Source: Rubritalea tangerina
GTDB lineage: Bacteria; Verrucomicrobiota; Verrucomicrobiia; Verrucomicrobiales; Akkermansiaceae
Reading direction: 5' to 3'
DNA length: 64,000 bases
Assembly (NCBI RefSeq): GCF_042683245.1
Contig: NZ_JBHUJB010000076.1
Location: forward strand, 1-64,000
The notes below the pieces were generated by a model. The model ran no database searches. It saw only the letters and a program-made list of their open reading frames with translations, and was not told the DNA's origin. Of the stretch, positions 1-7,936 are shown in pieces. Position numbers and translations under genes: made by a program. Each line of letters starts with the position of its first letter. Within the stretch, counting starts at the first letter, position 1.

Positions 1-345
1 CAAGCCTATCCGACTTTTCCTGACTACTTTAAAACACCGAAAAACCGCTTAAGTCCGTGCCATTCGAGACAGACAATTTCTATCGCTAGCTGAAAAACCG
101 TCCAAAATCCCCCCAGTTTTCCTGCCGCCCAATCTCCCCCCCTCTCACATAGAAATGCGAAATCAGGGCAGCCTCTTTCCATATTTACCAATAAAAAAAC
201 AGAATAGTTTTAGCTAGGCACACCCCTAAATCTAGATTGATAGACAATCCTAACTAAGCACAACGCATCGATTCCCCCAGCGATAGTTCACTCTAACTTC
301 CTCATCGACAGCAATCAGCAATCAGCAATCCAACCCCCCTCTCTA
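1..345. other. Non-coding stretch downstream of the polysaccharide locus
   Basis: I see no convincing gene. The stretch follows the stop codon of the minus-strand nucleotide-sugar dehydrogenase and is rich in C/T on the plus strand. It contains three perfect head-to-tail copies of a 7-base unit (CAGCAAT) at 309-329. No clear intrinsic terminator was found. Confidence 0.6.
309..329. repeat. Three tandem 7-bp units
   Basis: The unit CAGCAAT occurs three times in a row without mismatch, just past the end of the nucleotide-sugar dehydrogenase gene. It may be a simple slippage repeat; no function is evident. Confidence 0.7.
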
Positions 346-1647
346 CTAGGCCGAAACTACCCGAGCATGCCTATTTTTCGGAACCACATTACACGCATCC
401 ACAATCAAAGGAACCGTGTCTGCAAGCTCCTCATAATTCACAGCAGCATGCGCTGTACACACGACAGCAGCGGCATAATGCTGCAATACATCGAGATCCC
501 AACAAATGGAATGACAGCCCGCCCATTGACCTCGATCAGGGCCTATGGTCAAAACATGCGGATCGTAATAGTCAACTTTCGCCCCTTTCTGCTGGAGAAT
601 GTCCATCACATGATAAGAGGGCGACTCGCGGTCGTCAGACACATCCGACTTATAGGCAACTCCCACGACTAACACAGAACTCCCATGCAAGAGCTGCCCT
701 CTATCATTCATCGCTTCTAACAGGTGATTCGCAACATACCCTGGCATCGAACGATTCACTTGTCCAGCCAGCTCGATAAACCGACAATCTATTCCGAACT
801 CTCTAGCCTTCCATGTGAGGTAGTATGGGTCTACCGGGATACAATGCCCACCCACCCCGGGCCCTGGATAGAATGGCATGAAGCCAAACGGCTTCGTTTT
901 CGCCGCCTCAATCACCTCCCAGATATCCACATCAAGCTGCGCGTAGATCTCCTTCAACTCATTGACCAAAGCGATGTTCGTGAATCTGAAAATATTCTCG
1001 GTTAGCTTGACCGCCTCCGCTGTATCACAATTGTGTACCGGCACCACGGTGTCGACAGCTTTCTCGTAGAGTGACACCGCCTTCTCCATGCACCCAGCAG
1101 TAAATCCACCCACTACCTTCGGCACCTCTCGAAGCTTGCTCATCGCATTGCCCGGGTCCTCTCGCTCCGGTGAAAAACACAGATGGAAGTCGGTTCCCGC
1201 CTTCAGCCCCGAATGCCGCTCAAGCATTGCACGAAACTCCCCACGTGTCGTACCTGGATACGTAGTAGACTCTAAAGAAACCAACATCCCATCTCTAAGA
1301 TAGGGACCAATCCCCTCAGCCACTTCTAAAATATGAGAAAGATTCGGGTCTTGGTGACTGCGTAGCGGGGTCGGCACACACACAATGATAGCCTCACTCT
1401 GAGATAATAAGCTCCGATTCGTTGTAAATTCTAACATTCCATCATCAATCGCCTTGGCAATGCGCTCTGAGGCAATGTGCTTGAATGGTGACTTACCTCG
1501 CTGCAACTCGAGATCCCTCTCGCTATTGATATCAAAGCCGAGTGTGCGACACCCTGCCTCGGCAAACCCCAGCGCCAATGGAACCCCCACATAACCAAGC
1601 CCTACAATGGCCACCTCGAATTTAGCGCTGGAAGAACTCTTACTCAT
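346..1647 (-). CDS. Nucleotide-sugar dehydrogenase (UDP-GlcNAc/ManNAc 6-dehydrogenase type)
   Basis: A 433-residue UDP-glucose/GDP-mannose dehydrogenase family enzyme. It would oxidise C6 of a UDP-hexose or UDP-HexNAc to the uronic acid with two NAD+, supplying a precursor for polysaccharide. Seen: an N-terminal Rossmann loop GLGYVGVPLALG (about 16-27), the central helix with K214, and the active-site segment GGHCIPVDPYYL with catalytic Cys269; the C-terminal UDP-binding domain follows. The length is normal for the family. The GGHCIPVDPYYL wording resembles the WbpA/WecC branch rather than UDP-glucose dehydrogenase proper, but the sugar cannot be fixed from sequence. It is the last gene of the leftward locus and starts 2 bases after the glycosyltransferase stop. 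Confidence 0.9.
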   Translation of the reverse strand: MSKSSSSAKFEVAIVGLGYVGVPLALGFAEAGCRTLGFDINSERDLELQRGKSPFKHIASERIAKAIDDGMLEFTTNRSLLSQSEAIIVCVPTPLRSHQDPNLSHILEVAEGIGPYLRDGMLVSLESTTYPGTTRGEFRAMLERHSGLKAGTDFHLCFSPEREDPGNAMSKLREVPKVVGGFTAGCMEKAVSLYEKAVDTVVPVHNCDTAEAVKLTENIFRFTNIALVNELKEIYAQLDVDIWEVIEAAKTKPFGFMPFYPGPGVGGHCIPVDPYYLTWKAREFGIDCRFIELAGQVNRSMPGYVANHLLEAMNDRGQLLHGSSVLVVGVAYKSDVSDDRESPSYHVMDILQQKGAKVDYYDPHVLTIGPDRGQWAGCHSICWDLDVLQHYAAAVVCTAHAAVNYEELADTVPLIVDACNVVPKNRHARVVSA

Positions 1648-1649
1648 TC

Positions 1650-3065
1650 TTAAGCAGGTGGACTGGCAACCTTGCGCTCCATCGGAGCCCCCAAATCACA
1701 ACGACGCAGAATGAAATACTCAAATGTCGCTACAAAACTCACAAACACTCGGAGATGGTGCCAACCAAGCCCATCTGCAAAAATGGCTGTCACCGCCTTC
1801 CAGTAATCCTTCCAAGTGGTAGAACGCTGAGTTGAACGTTCGGAAATATAAATTGTTAGTAGAGTGAGGAAAACATTCACGCTATAGGCGAGAAAAACTA
1901 AAATCAAAATCTCTTTCACCGTTGTAACGCCCATTAATAAAAACACCACCGCAAGGGTAATCGCAGTCACCTCAACTATCGGTGCCAGTGCCTCAAAAAA
2001 TAAGAAATAGGGCATTCCAAATAACCCTGTCGCTCCATAGCGAGGATTAAAGATCATCCGCCAATTTCGAAATACAGCTTGCAGCGTCCCTCTCTGCCAG
2101 CGATTGCGCTGTGGCAAATACTGACTGATCTTCTCCGGAACCTCTGTGTAACAAACCGCGTCAGGAGTAAATGCGATCTTTAAATCCTTCTCGTTGCGGC
2201 GATCAAAAATATAAGCATGAAGCCGCATCGTAAACTCAATGTCGTCCGTGATCGCATTCGGCCACGGCCCGCCAACCTCCTTGAGAACATCTTTTTTAAT
2301 CAACAAAAGTGCTCCGGAAATACACAGCATGCTGTGCAAACGGTTCAACCCATTTCTGGCCCATTGGAAACTGCGCGCATACTCCACTTCCTGATTCAAC
2401 CCTATCCACGTCTGCGGTAAGCCACGCGCGACAATCTCCCCCTTCTTCATAACCAAACCATTCGACGGCCGAACCACTCCCGAGGACGCAGCCACATTCG
2501 GGTCGAGCAAAAATGGACGCACCATGTGCAACAAACCATCAGGGTCCATCACACAGTCAGCATCGATCACACACAACAAGGGATAGCGACTCACATTCAC
2601 CGCAGCATTGATCGCATCAGCTCGCTGACCATTTTCCTTAGACACCACCACCAAGTTTGGATAATCAGCAGACTCATACACCGCCTTAACTGGGTTAGTC
2701 TCCAATTGCGTATCTCCTTGCTTCTCTAATTGCTGAATATTGAAACGCTGCCGCAGCACCTCAATCGTATTGTCGGTCGATCCGTCATCAACCACAATCA
2801 CCTCATGGGTAGGGTAGTTCAGCTTCAACACATTCTCTACAGTCGATACAATAATTGCCGCCTCGTTGAATGCTGGAACAATCACTGAAACCGGCGTCGT
2901 CAGGTCCGATTGCGCAATCTGGTCAAACTCCGCCACTGTAATCTCTTGATTGTACTTCCTGATCTGCAATGCACCTAACAAGACCAAAAGAAGGCTAATC
3001 AAGCACAGCCCAATAAAGTAAACGAAAATGGCAAAGCCCAAAATGTAGAGAATTATAATCATCAT
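1650..3065 (-). CDS. Processive family 2 glycosyltransferase (polysaccharide synthase type)
   Basis: A 471-residue inner-membrane GT2 protein. An N-terminal membrane segment (about 3-35) is followed by a cytosolic GT-A domain with VDDGST (D93, D94), the DAD metal-binding motif (D168, D170), the TDD general-base motif (T273-D275) and the product-tunnel motif QRNRW (Q319-W323). Several C-terminal hydrophobic segments follow (about 350-460). This set is known from processive synthases such as PgaC, BcsA and hyaluronan synthase, and E. coli YaiP is similar. The inferred role is polymerisation and translocation of the exopolysaccharide. It follows the HEAT-repeat gene by 5 bases. The substrate is unknown; the adjacent dehydrogenase suggests a uronic-acid-containing polymer. 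Confidence 0.88.
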   Translation of the reverse strand: MMIIILYILGFAIFVYFIGLCLISLLLVLLGALQIRKYNQEITVAEFDQIAQSDLTTPVSVIVPAFNEAAIIVSTVENVLKLNYPTHEVIVVDDGSTDNTIEVLRQRFNIQQLEKQGDTQLETNPVKAVYESADYPNLVVVSKENGQRADAINAAVNVSRYPLLCVIDADCVMDPDGLLHMVRPFLLDPNVAASSGVVRPSNGLVMKKGEIVARGLPQTWIGLNQEVEYARSFQWARNGLNRLHSMLCISGALLLIKKDVLKEVGGPWPNAITDDIEFTMRLHAYIFDRRNEKDLKIAFTPDAVCYTEVPEKISQYLPQRNRWQRGTLQAVFRNWRMIFNPRYGATGLFGMPYFLFFEALAPIVEVTAITLAVVFLLMGVTTVKEILILVFLAYSVNVFLTLLTIYISERSTQRSTTWKDYWKAVTAIFADGLGWHHLRVFVSFVATFEYFILRRCDLGAPMERKVASPPA

Positions 3066-3070
3066 TCATA

Positions 3071-4150
3071 TCAATTTGTATCGAGGACGGCATGCTCCTC
3101 AAGAACTTCACTGCAGATACCTCTGGCATTCTTATCACTCGATGTTCTTTGCACTCTCTCAAGCTCGCTAATGCCCGAACTTCCAAATGAGTACAACGCT
3201 TGTGCCGCTGCAAACCGAACCCACCATGACGAATCACCTAAAGCCTCAGAAAGTTTCGGCACTTGCTCGTCAGCATTGAGCTTGCCCATCGCTTTCACTG
3301 CCCGCCTGCGCACACGCCAAGATGGGTCGTCAGCCAAAGCCGCAACCGGTGAGATCGCCACCGGGTCCCCAATATCGCCTAAGGCGCGCGCAGCACAGAG
3401 CCGCACACCATCGCGAGGATGCTGCAATAACTTAATAAGTGGCTGCACAGCTTCCTCAGCCTTTAACATACCAAGTGCTCGAGACGCTGCCACAATGGCA
3501 TTGCTCGAGTACTTTCTCCTGCTGCTCTCAATGACCGATAACAGAGCAGGCACCGCAGACTCTCCATAGCCAGAAAGCGTCTCAACTTCCCTCCGGTGGT
3601 CAAGCTCAGCCGGTAAATCCAACGCCCGCAAAATAGGCTTGATAGCATCGGTCCTGCCTTGAATTGAGAGCGAACGCGCAGCGCAGAGCCGCACTACTGG
3701 TGCTTCGTCATCCAGCGCCTTTACCAATGCAGCTGCTGATGCATCGTTCGAAAGAAAACCTAATCGCTCTGCCGCCATCAGACGCCTCTTCACCTGCCCC
3801 TGCTCAATCGCTAACACTTCTTCTCCTAGCACCACTAGCTTCTCAAAAATGGGCGCGAGCTTAGGCCTTAGTTCCGGCTCCATACCATGCGCAAATAATA
3901 TCAAGATGTTCATTGCCTCCGACCGATTCTTTAGCAGTACCTTGATCACAGCCTCTTCCTTCGCTCGGCCCTCTGAGAAAGCCCGAAGTACGGGTAACGC
4001 CTCCCTCTCAAATGCTGCATTCTTTTTCCGTCGACGCTGTTTAAACCAACGCTCAATCGTGATCACTGCCAATAGTACAAAACTCGCAGCGAACACAACT
4101 AGTGCCACGTAGAGCACTATCTGAATGAACCTTGGACTTAAAATTTCCAT
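3071..4150 (-). CDS. Membrane-anchored HEAT-repeat protein
   Basis: A 359-residue protein with one N-terminal transmembrane segment (about 8-33), a basic stop-transfer stretch (KQRRRKK) and then helical HEAT repeats to the end. Repeat cores such as VRLCAARSL and VRLCAARALGDIGD are visible from about residue 140, spaced roughly 30 residues apart. Such repeats form protein-binding solenoids; there is no catalytic motif. The gene overlaps the 3' end of the YaiO-type barrel gene by 13 bases and precedes the GT2 gene by 5, so translation is probably coupled. I infer a cytoplasmic scaffold joining the synthase to the rest of the export machine. The family assignment is firm, the role is not. Confidence 0.85.
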   Translation of the reverse strand: MEILSPRFIQIVLYVALVVFAASFVLLAVITIERWFKQRRRKKNAAFEREALPVLRAFSEGRAKEEAVIKVLLKNRSEAMNILILFAHGMEPELRPKLAPIFEKLVVLGEEVLAIEQGQVKRRLMAAERLGFLSNDASAAALVKALDDEAPVVRLCAARSLSIQGRTDAIKPILRALDLPAELDHRREVETLSGYGESAVPALLSVIESSRRKYSSNAIVAASRALGMLKAEEAVQPLIKLLQHPRDGVRLCAARALGDIGDPVAISPVAALADDPSWRVRRRAVKAMGKLNADEQVPKLSEALGDSSWWVRFAAAQALYSFGSSGISELERVQRTSSDKNARGICSEVLEEHAVLDTN

Positions 4151-5076
4151 ACTAATCCAATAGTGGGGGTGATACTCTGGTAGAGTTCTTCGTCACTGTT
4201 CGGACGCAGTCGATAAACGTACTCCACTCCAGCAAAAACACTCAAATTTGGCTTAATCGGTTCCCTGTAAAATAAGGTCCCAATATACGCATCCGACAAC
4301 AACGCTCCCGGTGCCCCTAAATCTAATTCAGGGTCCGTTCCGTAGGCAAAACCCAACGTCAGCTGACCATCCCTAGGCAGCTCCCCATAGTTCAAAGCCG
4401 CACTATAATAATCGTAATCCACCTCATTGTGAACCCACCCATAGGCGTAGCGTAAGGTCACATTCGACTCTTCCGTAAACCACCAAACAACACCTGGCTT
4501 TATCTGCGTGAGATCATAATCCTCATCGCTATTCTTGAGATCAAAGTACAATTGATCCACATCTAACAAAGCCGTAAACTGAGAGTTGATGATATATTGG
4601 AACCCAGCTGTATACTTGTTATTAGGCATGAAATTGGCATCCGGAGTATAAGACACCTCCCCATGCACCTCTAGTTTCTTAAGCGGATACCACGAGGCAT
4701 TCAAACTATAAACGACATCATCATCATTCGGCGGGCGGCTCAGATAATCGACACTACCTCCTAACAATAAGTCCTTACGGGGCTGGTAAAACATATCCAA
4801 TGTCGCCCTCTGCCAATCCTCACGCCCCTTGTTGAAGAAAGTATGACTGTAGGAAGGAACCACCGTCCACCTTCTAAAAGGCTTCTCTTCCAGAACCATC
4901 TTACCTGATGTATCCGCTTGGTCAACCTGCGTTCCAGCCACAGCTTCTTTGCGTGCTTGGTTCGTTAAATATTCCTGAGACTTACGCTCGACATAAGTCT
5001 CAGATGTCACCTGAGAAAAAACTGATGTCAATGACCCAACAAATGCTGTCAGTACGATTGGATAATAACTTTGCAT
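4138..5076 (-). CDS. YaiO-family outer-membrane beta-barrel protein
   Basis: 312 residues with an N-terminal signal peptide (hydrophobic to about residue 21, cutting near VFSQ). From about residue 68 it is made of alternating beta strands with aromatic girdles (WTVVPSYSHTFF, VTLRYAYGWV) and ends in a terminal phenylalanine (GLVWKF), the usual signal for BAM-dependent insertion. The strand pattern fits the YaiO family. In E. coli yaiO lies next to yaiP, a GT2 gene, and here the barrel likewise sits one gene from a GT2 synthase. I infer an outer-membrane pore for the polysaccharide; direct evidence for the family's function is limited. It lies between the epimerase and HEAT genes. Confidence 0.78.
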   Translation of the reverse strand: MQSYYPIVLTAFVGSLTSVFSQVTSETYVERKSQEYLTNQARKEAVAGTQVDQADTSGKMVLEEKPFRRWTVVPSYSHTFFNKGREDWQRATLDMFYQPRKDLLLGGSVDYLSRPPNDDDVVYSLNASWYPLKKLEVHGEVSYTPDANFMPNNKYTAGFQYIINSQFTALLDVDQLYFDLKNSDEDYDLTQIKPGVVWWFTEESNVTLRYAYGWVHNEVDYDYYSAALNYGELPRDGQLTLGFAYGTDPELDLGAPGALLSDAYIGTLFYREPIKPNLSVFAGVEYVYRLRPNSDEELYQSITPTIGLVWKF

Positions 5077-5087
5077 GATAAGTTTTG

Positions 5088-6083
5088 TTAGTATGTAGTG
5101 TTATTTAATTTCTTCTGAAGTAAGTCGTCGATTGTTTGCTCCAAGCTCCACCTCGGAACGAAACCTGTAAGCCTCTCTAACTTTTCAATAACAGGCCTCC
5201 GCTGAGTGATGTGATCAAAATGTTCACCGTAAGCTTCGTCATAGGAGATAAACTTGATCGACGATGTGCTTCCCGAACGAGCTATCACCATTTTAGCCGT
5301 ATCGAGTATGCTAATCTCGCGATCATTCCCCACATTCACAACTTCAGCGTTGCGAATCTCTTCATAATCATCACCGATCGCAGCCAGTGTGTCTAAAGCA
5401 GCTATTGTATCTCTAACATCACAGAATGACCGAATCTGAGTACCATCGCCAAACACAGTCAAAGGCTCACCAGCAATTGCCTGATTAATAAACCGCGGAA
5501 TGACAAAACCGTAGTTCCCAGATTGGTTGGGCCCCACTGAGTTAAATAAGCGAGGAATAACCACTCTCAGCCCATACTCCTCATGATACGCTCTTGCCTG
5601 GATTTCATTAGAAAGCTTACTCAGCGCATAACCAGTAAGCCCGCCTCGCTCAGGAGAAAAGACCAAGTCAACATCTTCATGTAACTTAAGTTGTTCGTTG
5701 GAATGCCCATAAACCGATGAACTCGATGCGATGACTACTTTCGGATCATGCCCGCCCTTCACTGCTGCTTCCAGCACCCGCTCAGTAGCACAGACATTCA
5801 CACTCGTCACCTCAACAGGCTCCTTAAGAACTCTAAACATGCCCACCACTGCAGCTAAGTGATAAATGCGCTCAGCCTTCGCCACTTCATTATTGAGTTC
5901 ATTCCAGTCTAAGAGATCCGCTTGGATAAAGCGAAAGTTACTCTCTCCACGCAAAGCCTCGATGTTCTGCGACCGACCCGTGCTCAAGTCATCAACAGCA
6001 ACCACCCGATCCCCTCTCTTCAAATGAAAAGCACACAAGTTCGACCCTATGAAACCTGCACCACCTGTAATCAAAACATTCAT
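5088..6083 (-). CDS. NAD-dependent epimerase/dehydratase (extended SDR)
   Basis: 331-residue extended short-chain dehydrogenase. It has the NAD-binding GGAGFIG (7-13), the SSSSVYG strand (about 120-126) and the catalytic YxxxK as Y152/K156 in GYALSK. The C-terminal part binds the nucleotide sugar. Candidate reactions are UDP-hexose 4-epimerisation or UDP-glucuronate modification; the sequence does not decide between them. It is the first gene of the leftward locus, and one of the few in the window with a good Shine-Dalgarno (GGAGA, 7 bases before the ATG). A long non-coding region upstream probably carries the promoter of the locus. Confidence 0.88.
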   Translation of the reverse strand: MNVLITGGAGFIGSNLCAFHLKRGDRVVAVDDLSTGRSQNIEALRGESNFRFIQADLLDWNELNNEVAKAERIYHLAAVVGMFRVLKEPVEVTSVNVCATERVLEAAVKGGHDPKVVIASSSSVYGHSNEQLKLHEDVDLVFSPERGGLTGYALSKLSNEIQARAYHEEYGLRVVIPRLFNSVGPNQSGNYGFVIPRFINQAIAGEPLTVFGDGTQIRSFCDVRDTIAALDTLAAIGDDYEEIRNAEVVNVGNDREISILDTAKMVIARSGSTSSIKFISYDEAYGEHFDHITQRRPVIEKLERLTGFVPRWSLEQTIDDLLQKKLNNTTY

Positions 6084-6571
6084 AGCAGTTCTCCGATTTC
6101 TAGTGCCAACGATACAGCCATAAATACCTCAGGCGGCCACAACTGGGGAGTCTGTTTCATTGCTTGCAATTTTGTGAGGGTTGTTTGACACAATATCTCT
6201 AGCCACTCCCACTCCACCAGCAGTACCTGCTAGCCTTGTAGGCATAGCATCACTTACGGTCGACCTTCCGAGAACGAATCTAGCGATATCGATTAACGCA
6301 TTGTATCACGATAACTTACACAGCCCAGACTTTTTCCTCACACCACCCCACACACATTCAATATTTGACGCCTACAATACACAAATACCCCTAAACTGTT
6401 AGCATTCTTGATGATCTAAAAAAATCTACCTAACAAAAGATTCCCCCTCATAATTGTAGTCCTTCACGAACCTACACTCCACACTACATAATGAGACACA
6501 CTCATTGAAAATGCATCAAGAGGTTCGCCTTAAGCGATCTACCCTCACATGAATATGTGCAAAATACATAC

Positions 6572-6595
6572 TATATCTAACCTTAGTTAGATATA
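6572..6595. repeat. Perfect 10-bp inverted repeat with 4-base loop
   Basis: The arms TATATCTAAC and GTTAGATATA are exact complements around CTTA. There is no T-run after it on either strand, so an operator or small cruciform is more likely than a terminator. It lies about 490 bp upstream of the epimerase start. Function unknown. Confidence 0.75.
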
Positions 6596-6784
6596 AACAT
6601 AGATATTCCAAAAGTCACAGAGTCAATCCCACTCCCACGAAAAAATCGAACTTCTGAGAGTGGTTCGATGGTTGCGACCACTCCTCACAAAAAGTTCCCC
6701 TACACACTCTGATTGGAAAATCAAAAAGCAACATCCTAGTATGGCATGGAGAATTTGATTTGTTGGGCGATGTGAGATGATTGG

Positions 6785-6845
6785 GTGACTAGCAAGGCGG
6801 TAATTGGGGAATCCCGCACGCGCGGGATGACTCAATTGCCAACAC
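6785..6845. repeat. Dispersed GC-hairpin repeat, copy 1
   Basis: The core is CAAGGCGG followed by a 6-bp stem TCCCGC / GCGGGA with loop ACGC (6812-6827) and then ATGACTCAAT. It matches the cores near 7780-7825, 17981-18030, 22756-22800 and 53510-53560. The flanks outside the core resemble the other copies only weakly, so this may be a truncated or old copy. Confidence 0.7.
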
Positions 6846-6961
6846 AGCGAACTGTCAAATCAGCCTCGAAGCACGCAATTTACTTACATAGGTCGGTGAT
6901 TTTTCATCTCATTTTCTTCCTGTTCGCTCTGTGAAGCAATTTGTCCTCATCGCCCAGAATA

Positions 6962-7035
6962 GGCTTGCCCCTATGAAAGACCTTATTCTCTGAATAAGAT
7001 ACACACCTTGTTGACACAAACGATAGGGACAAGCC
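6962..7035. repeat. Nested inverted repeat 3' of the small secreted-protein gene
   Basis: The outer arms GGCTTGCCCCTAT (6962-6974) and ATAGGGACAAGCC (7023-7035) pair with 12 of 13 matches. An inner stem CTTATTC / GAATAAG (6982-6998, loop 3) sits inside. On the minus strand this starts about 32 bases after the stop codon of the gene at 7067-7513, so it may be a 3' structure or termination signal of that transcript. It lacks a clear T-run. Confidence 0.55.
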
Positions 7036-7066
7036 AAATCTAGAACGGCTATGAGAGATTACACTC

Positions 7067-7513
7067 TCACATGAGTGGCTTCTCTGAGCCCCCACTTTCC
7101 CCACCCAAAACAGGTTCTTTGGAAAAAGTGTATTCGATATACTGGTCCTTCTTCTCTAAAGAGTAGACCTCGCAGCTCATCACTTTTATCTGAGCTTCTT
7201 CCCCCTCACCCACAATACCAGTGACAAAGTAAATCCTCAATTGATAGAGAAACTTACTCGCGTCATAATGATAGGATGTCACTTCCTTTTCACCATCGGT
7301 AGGCAGTATGGATATCTTCCCTCTCGCCCCCAGTATTCCATTGATTTTAGCCTCTAGCGTCTCAATGTCACTGGGCTCCTTGATGCTCCCTAAATACGTC
7401 AGAAGCTTCGATGTTCTCACGTTCTGTGAAGCCAAGGATTGCTCAAAAGTATTCGAGTACAGCGTGCCACTAAGGCACAATAATGCTATGCATAGCAAAT
7501 TGATTGTTTTCAT
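7067..7513 (-). CDS. Small secreted protein of unknown function
   Basis: 148 residues from the ATG at 7513. I chose this start because it puts a good signal peptide at the N terminus (positively charged MKT, hydrophobic core, cut near LYSN); the frame stays open further upstream but without secretion-signal character. The mature part is mixed alpha/beta with a run of strands (SYHYDASKFLYQLRIYFVTG) and a Glu/Gly/Ser-rich tail. I recognise no family. It stands alone between two non-coding regions, with repeat copies on either side. Confidence 0.6.
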   Translation of the reverse strand: MKTINLLCIALLCLSGTLYSNTFEQSLASQNVRTSKLLTYLGSIKEPSDIETLEAKINGILGARGKISILPTDGEKEVTSYHYDASKFLYQLRIYFVTGIVGEGEEAQIKVMSCEVYSLEKKDQYIEYTFSKEPVLGGESGGSEKPLM

Positions 7514-7936
7514 AACTAACACACATGCGATGGCAAAAATACAACCACCGGCTTGACGCGCGCAAGCTAGCTCTCCCCCCCACAGAACGCAACCCAAAAA
7601 TGACAGAAAATCATAAACTTTTCACACTCTCTAACATCCCTAAATCCCCCCTACAATCTTTCACCTAACATTTATAGAAACACACTAGTTCCAGATTAGC
7701 TATCTGTAAGAATCATACCCCCTCTTGTACCATTGAATGAAACGAAATGGACGAATGTTCGAAATGAACTTGCAGAATATCAAGGCGGAGTGAAGGCGTC
7801 CCTCAAGCGCGGGACAACTAAATGACAATGATGACCTTATCTAAGGTAATCCAATTTACTCTATATCGCGTAGCGCAAACTTCACCAGGCTTAACCACAT
7901 TTCATTCGTCTATTCCGAGTCAAGAAATGCTATTAC
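7514..7936. other. Intergenic region carrying a near-complete repeat element
   Basis: No gene is supported. The right-hand half (7738-7920) is a copy of the dispersed repeat with terminal inverted repeats; the rest is AT-rich and would hold the promoter of the minus-strand gene at 7513. Confidence 0.6.
7738..7920. mobile_element. Dispersed repeat, copy 2, with terminal inverted repeats (MITE-like)
   Basis: About 180 bp. The left end GAAATGGACGAATG and the right end CATTCGTCTATTCCG are near-perfect inverted repeats of each other. Between them lie TGCAGA-TATCAAGGCGG, the hairpin core (7799-7814, one mismatch in the stem) and CGCGTAGCGCAAACTTCAC, all shared with the copy at 17944-18119. There is no coding capacity, so any movement would need a transposase supplied elsewhere. 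It lies directly behind the transglutaminase gene. Confidence 0.65.

Larger units (their letters stand above)
6084..7066. other. Long intergenic region (about 980 bp) with hairpins and one repeat copy
   Basis: I see no reliable gene here. The region holds the upstream sequence of the polysaccharide locus, a perfect palindrome at 6572-6595, one copy of the dispersed GC-hairpin repeat at about 6785-6845 and a long nested inverted repeat at 6962-7035. Short reading frames on both strands look spurious: low similarity to real protein composition, and one runs straight through the repeat. Confidence 0.65.

Noticed and set aside
6623..6835. 70-codon frame on the minus strand
   Set aside because: It runs through repeat copy 1 and has the composition of translated repeat (SHPARAGFPNY); no start signal or domain.
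6904..7104. 66-codon minus-strand frame beside the small secreted-protein gene
   Set aside because: It covers the nested inverted repeat and overlaps the 3' end of a better gene; composition is not protein-like.
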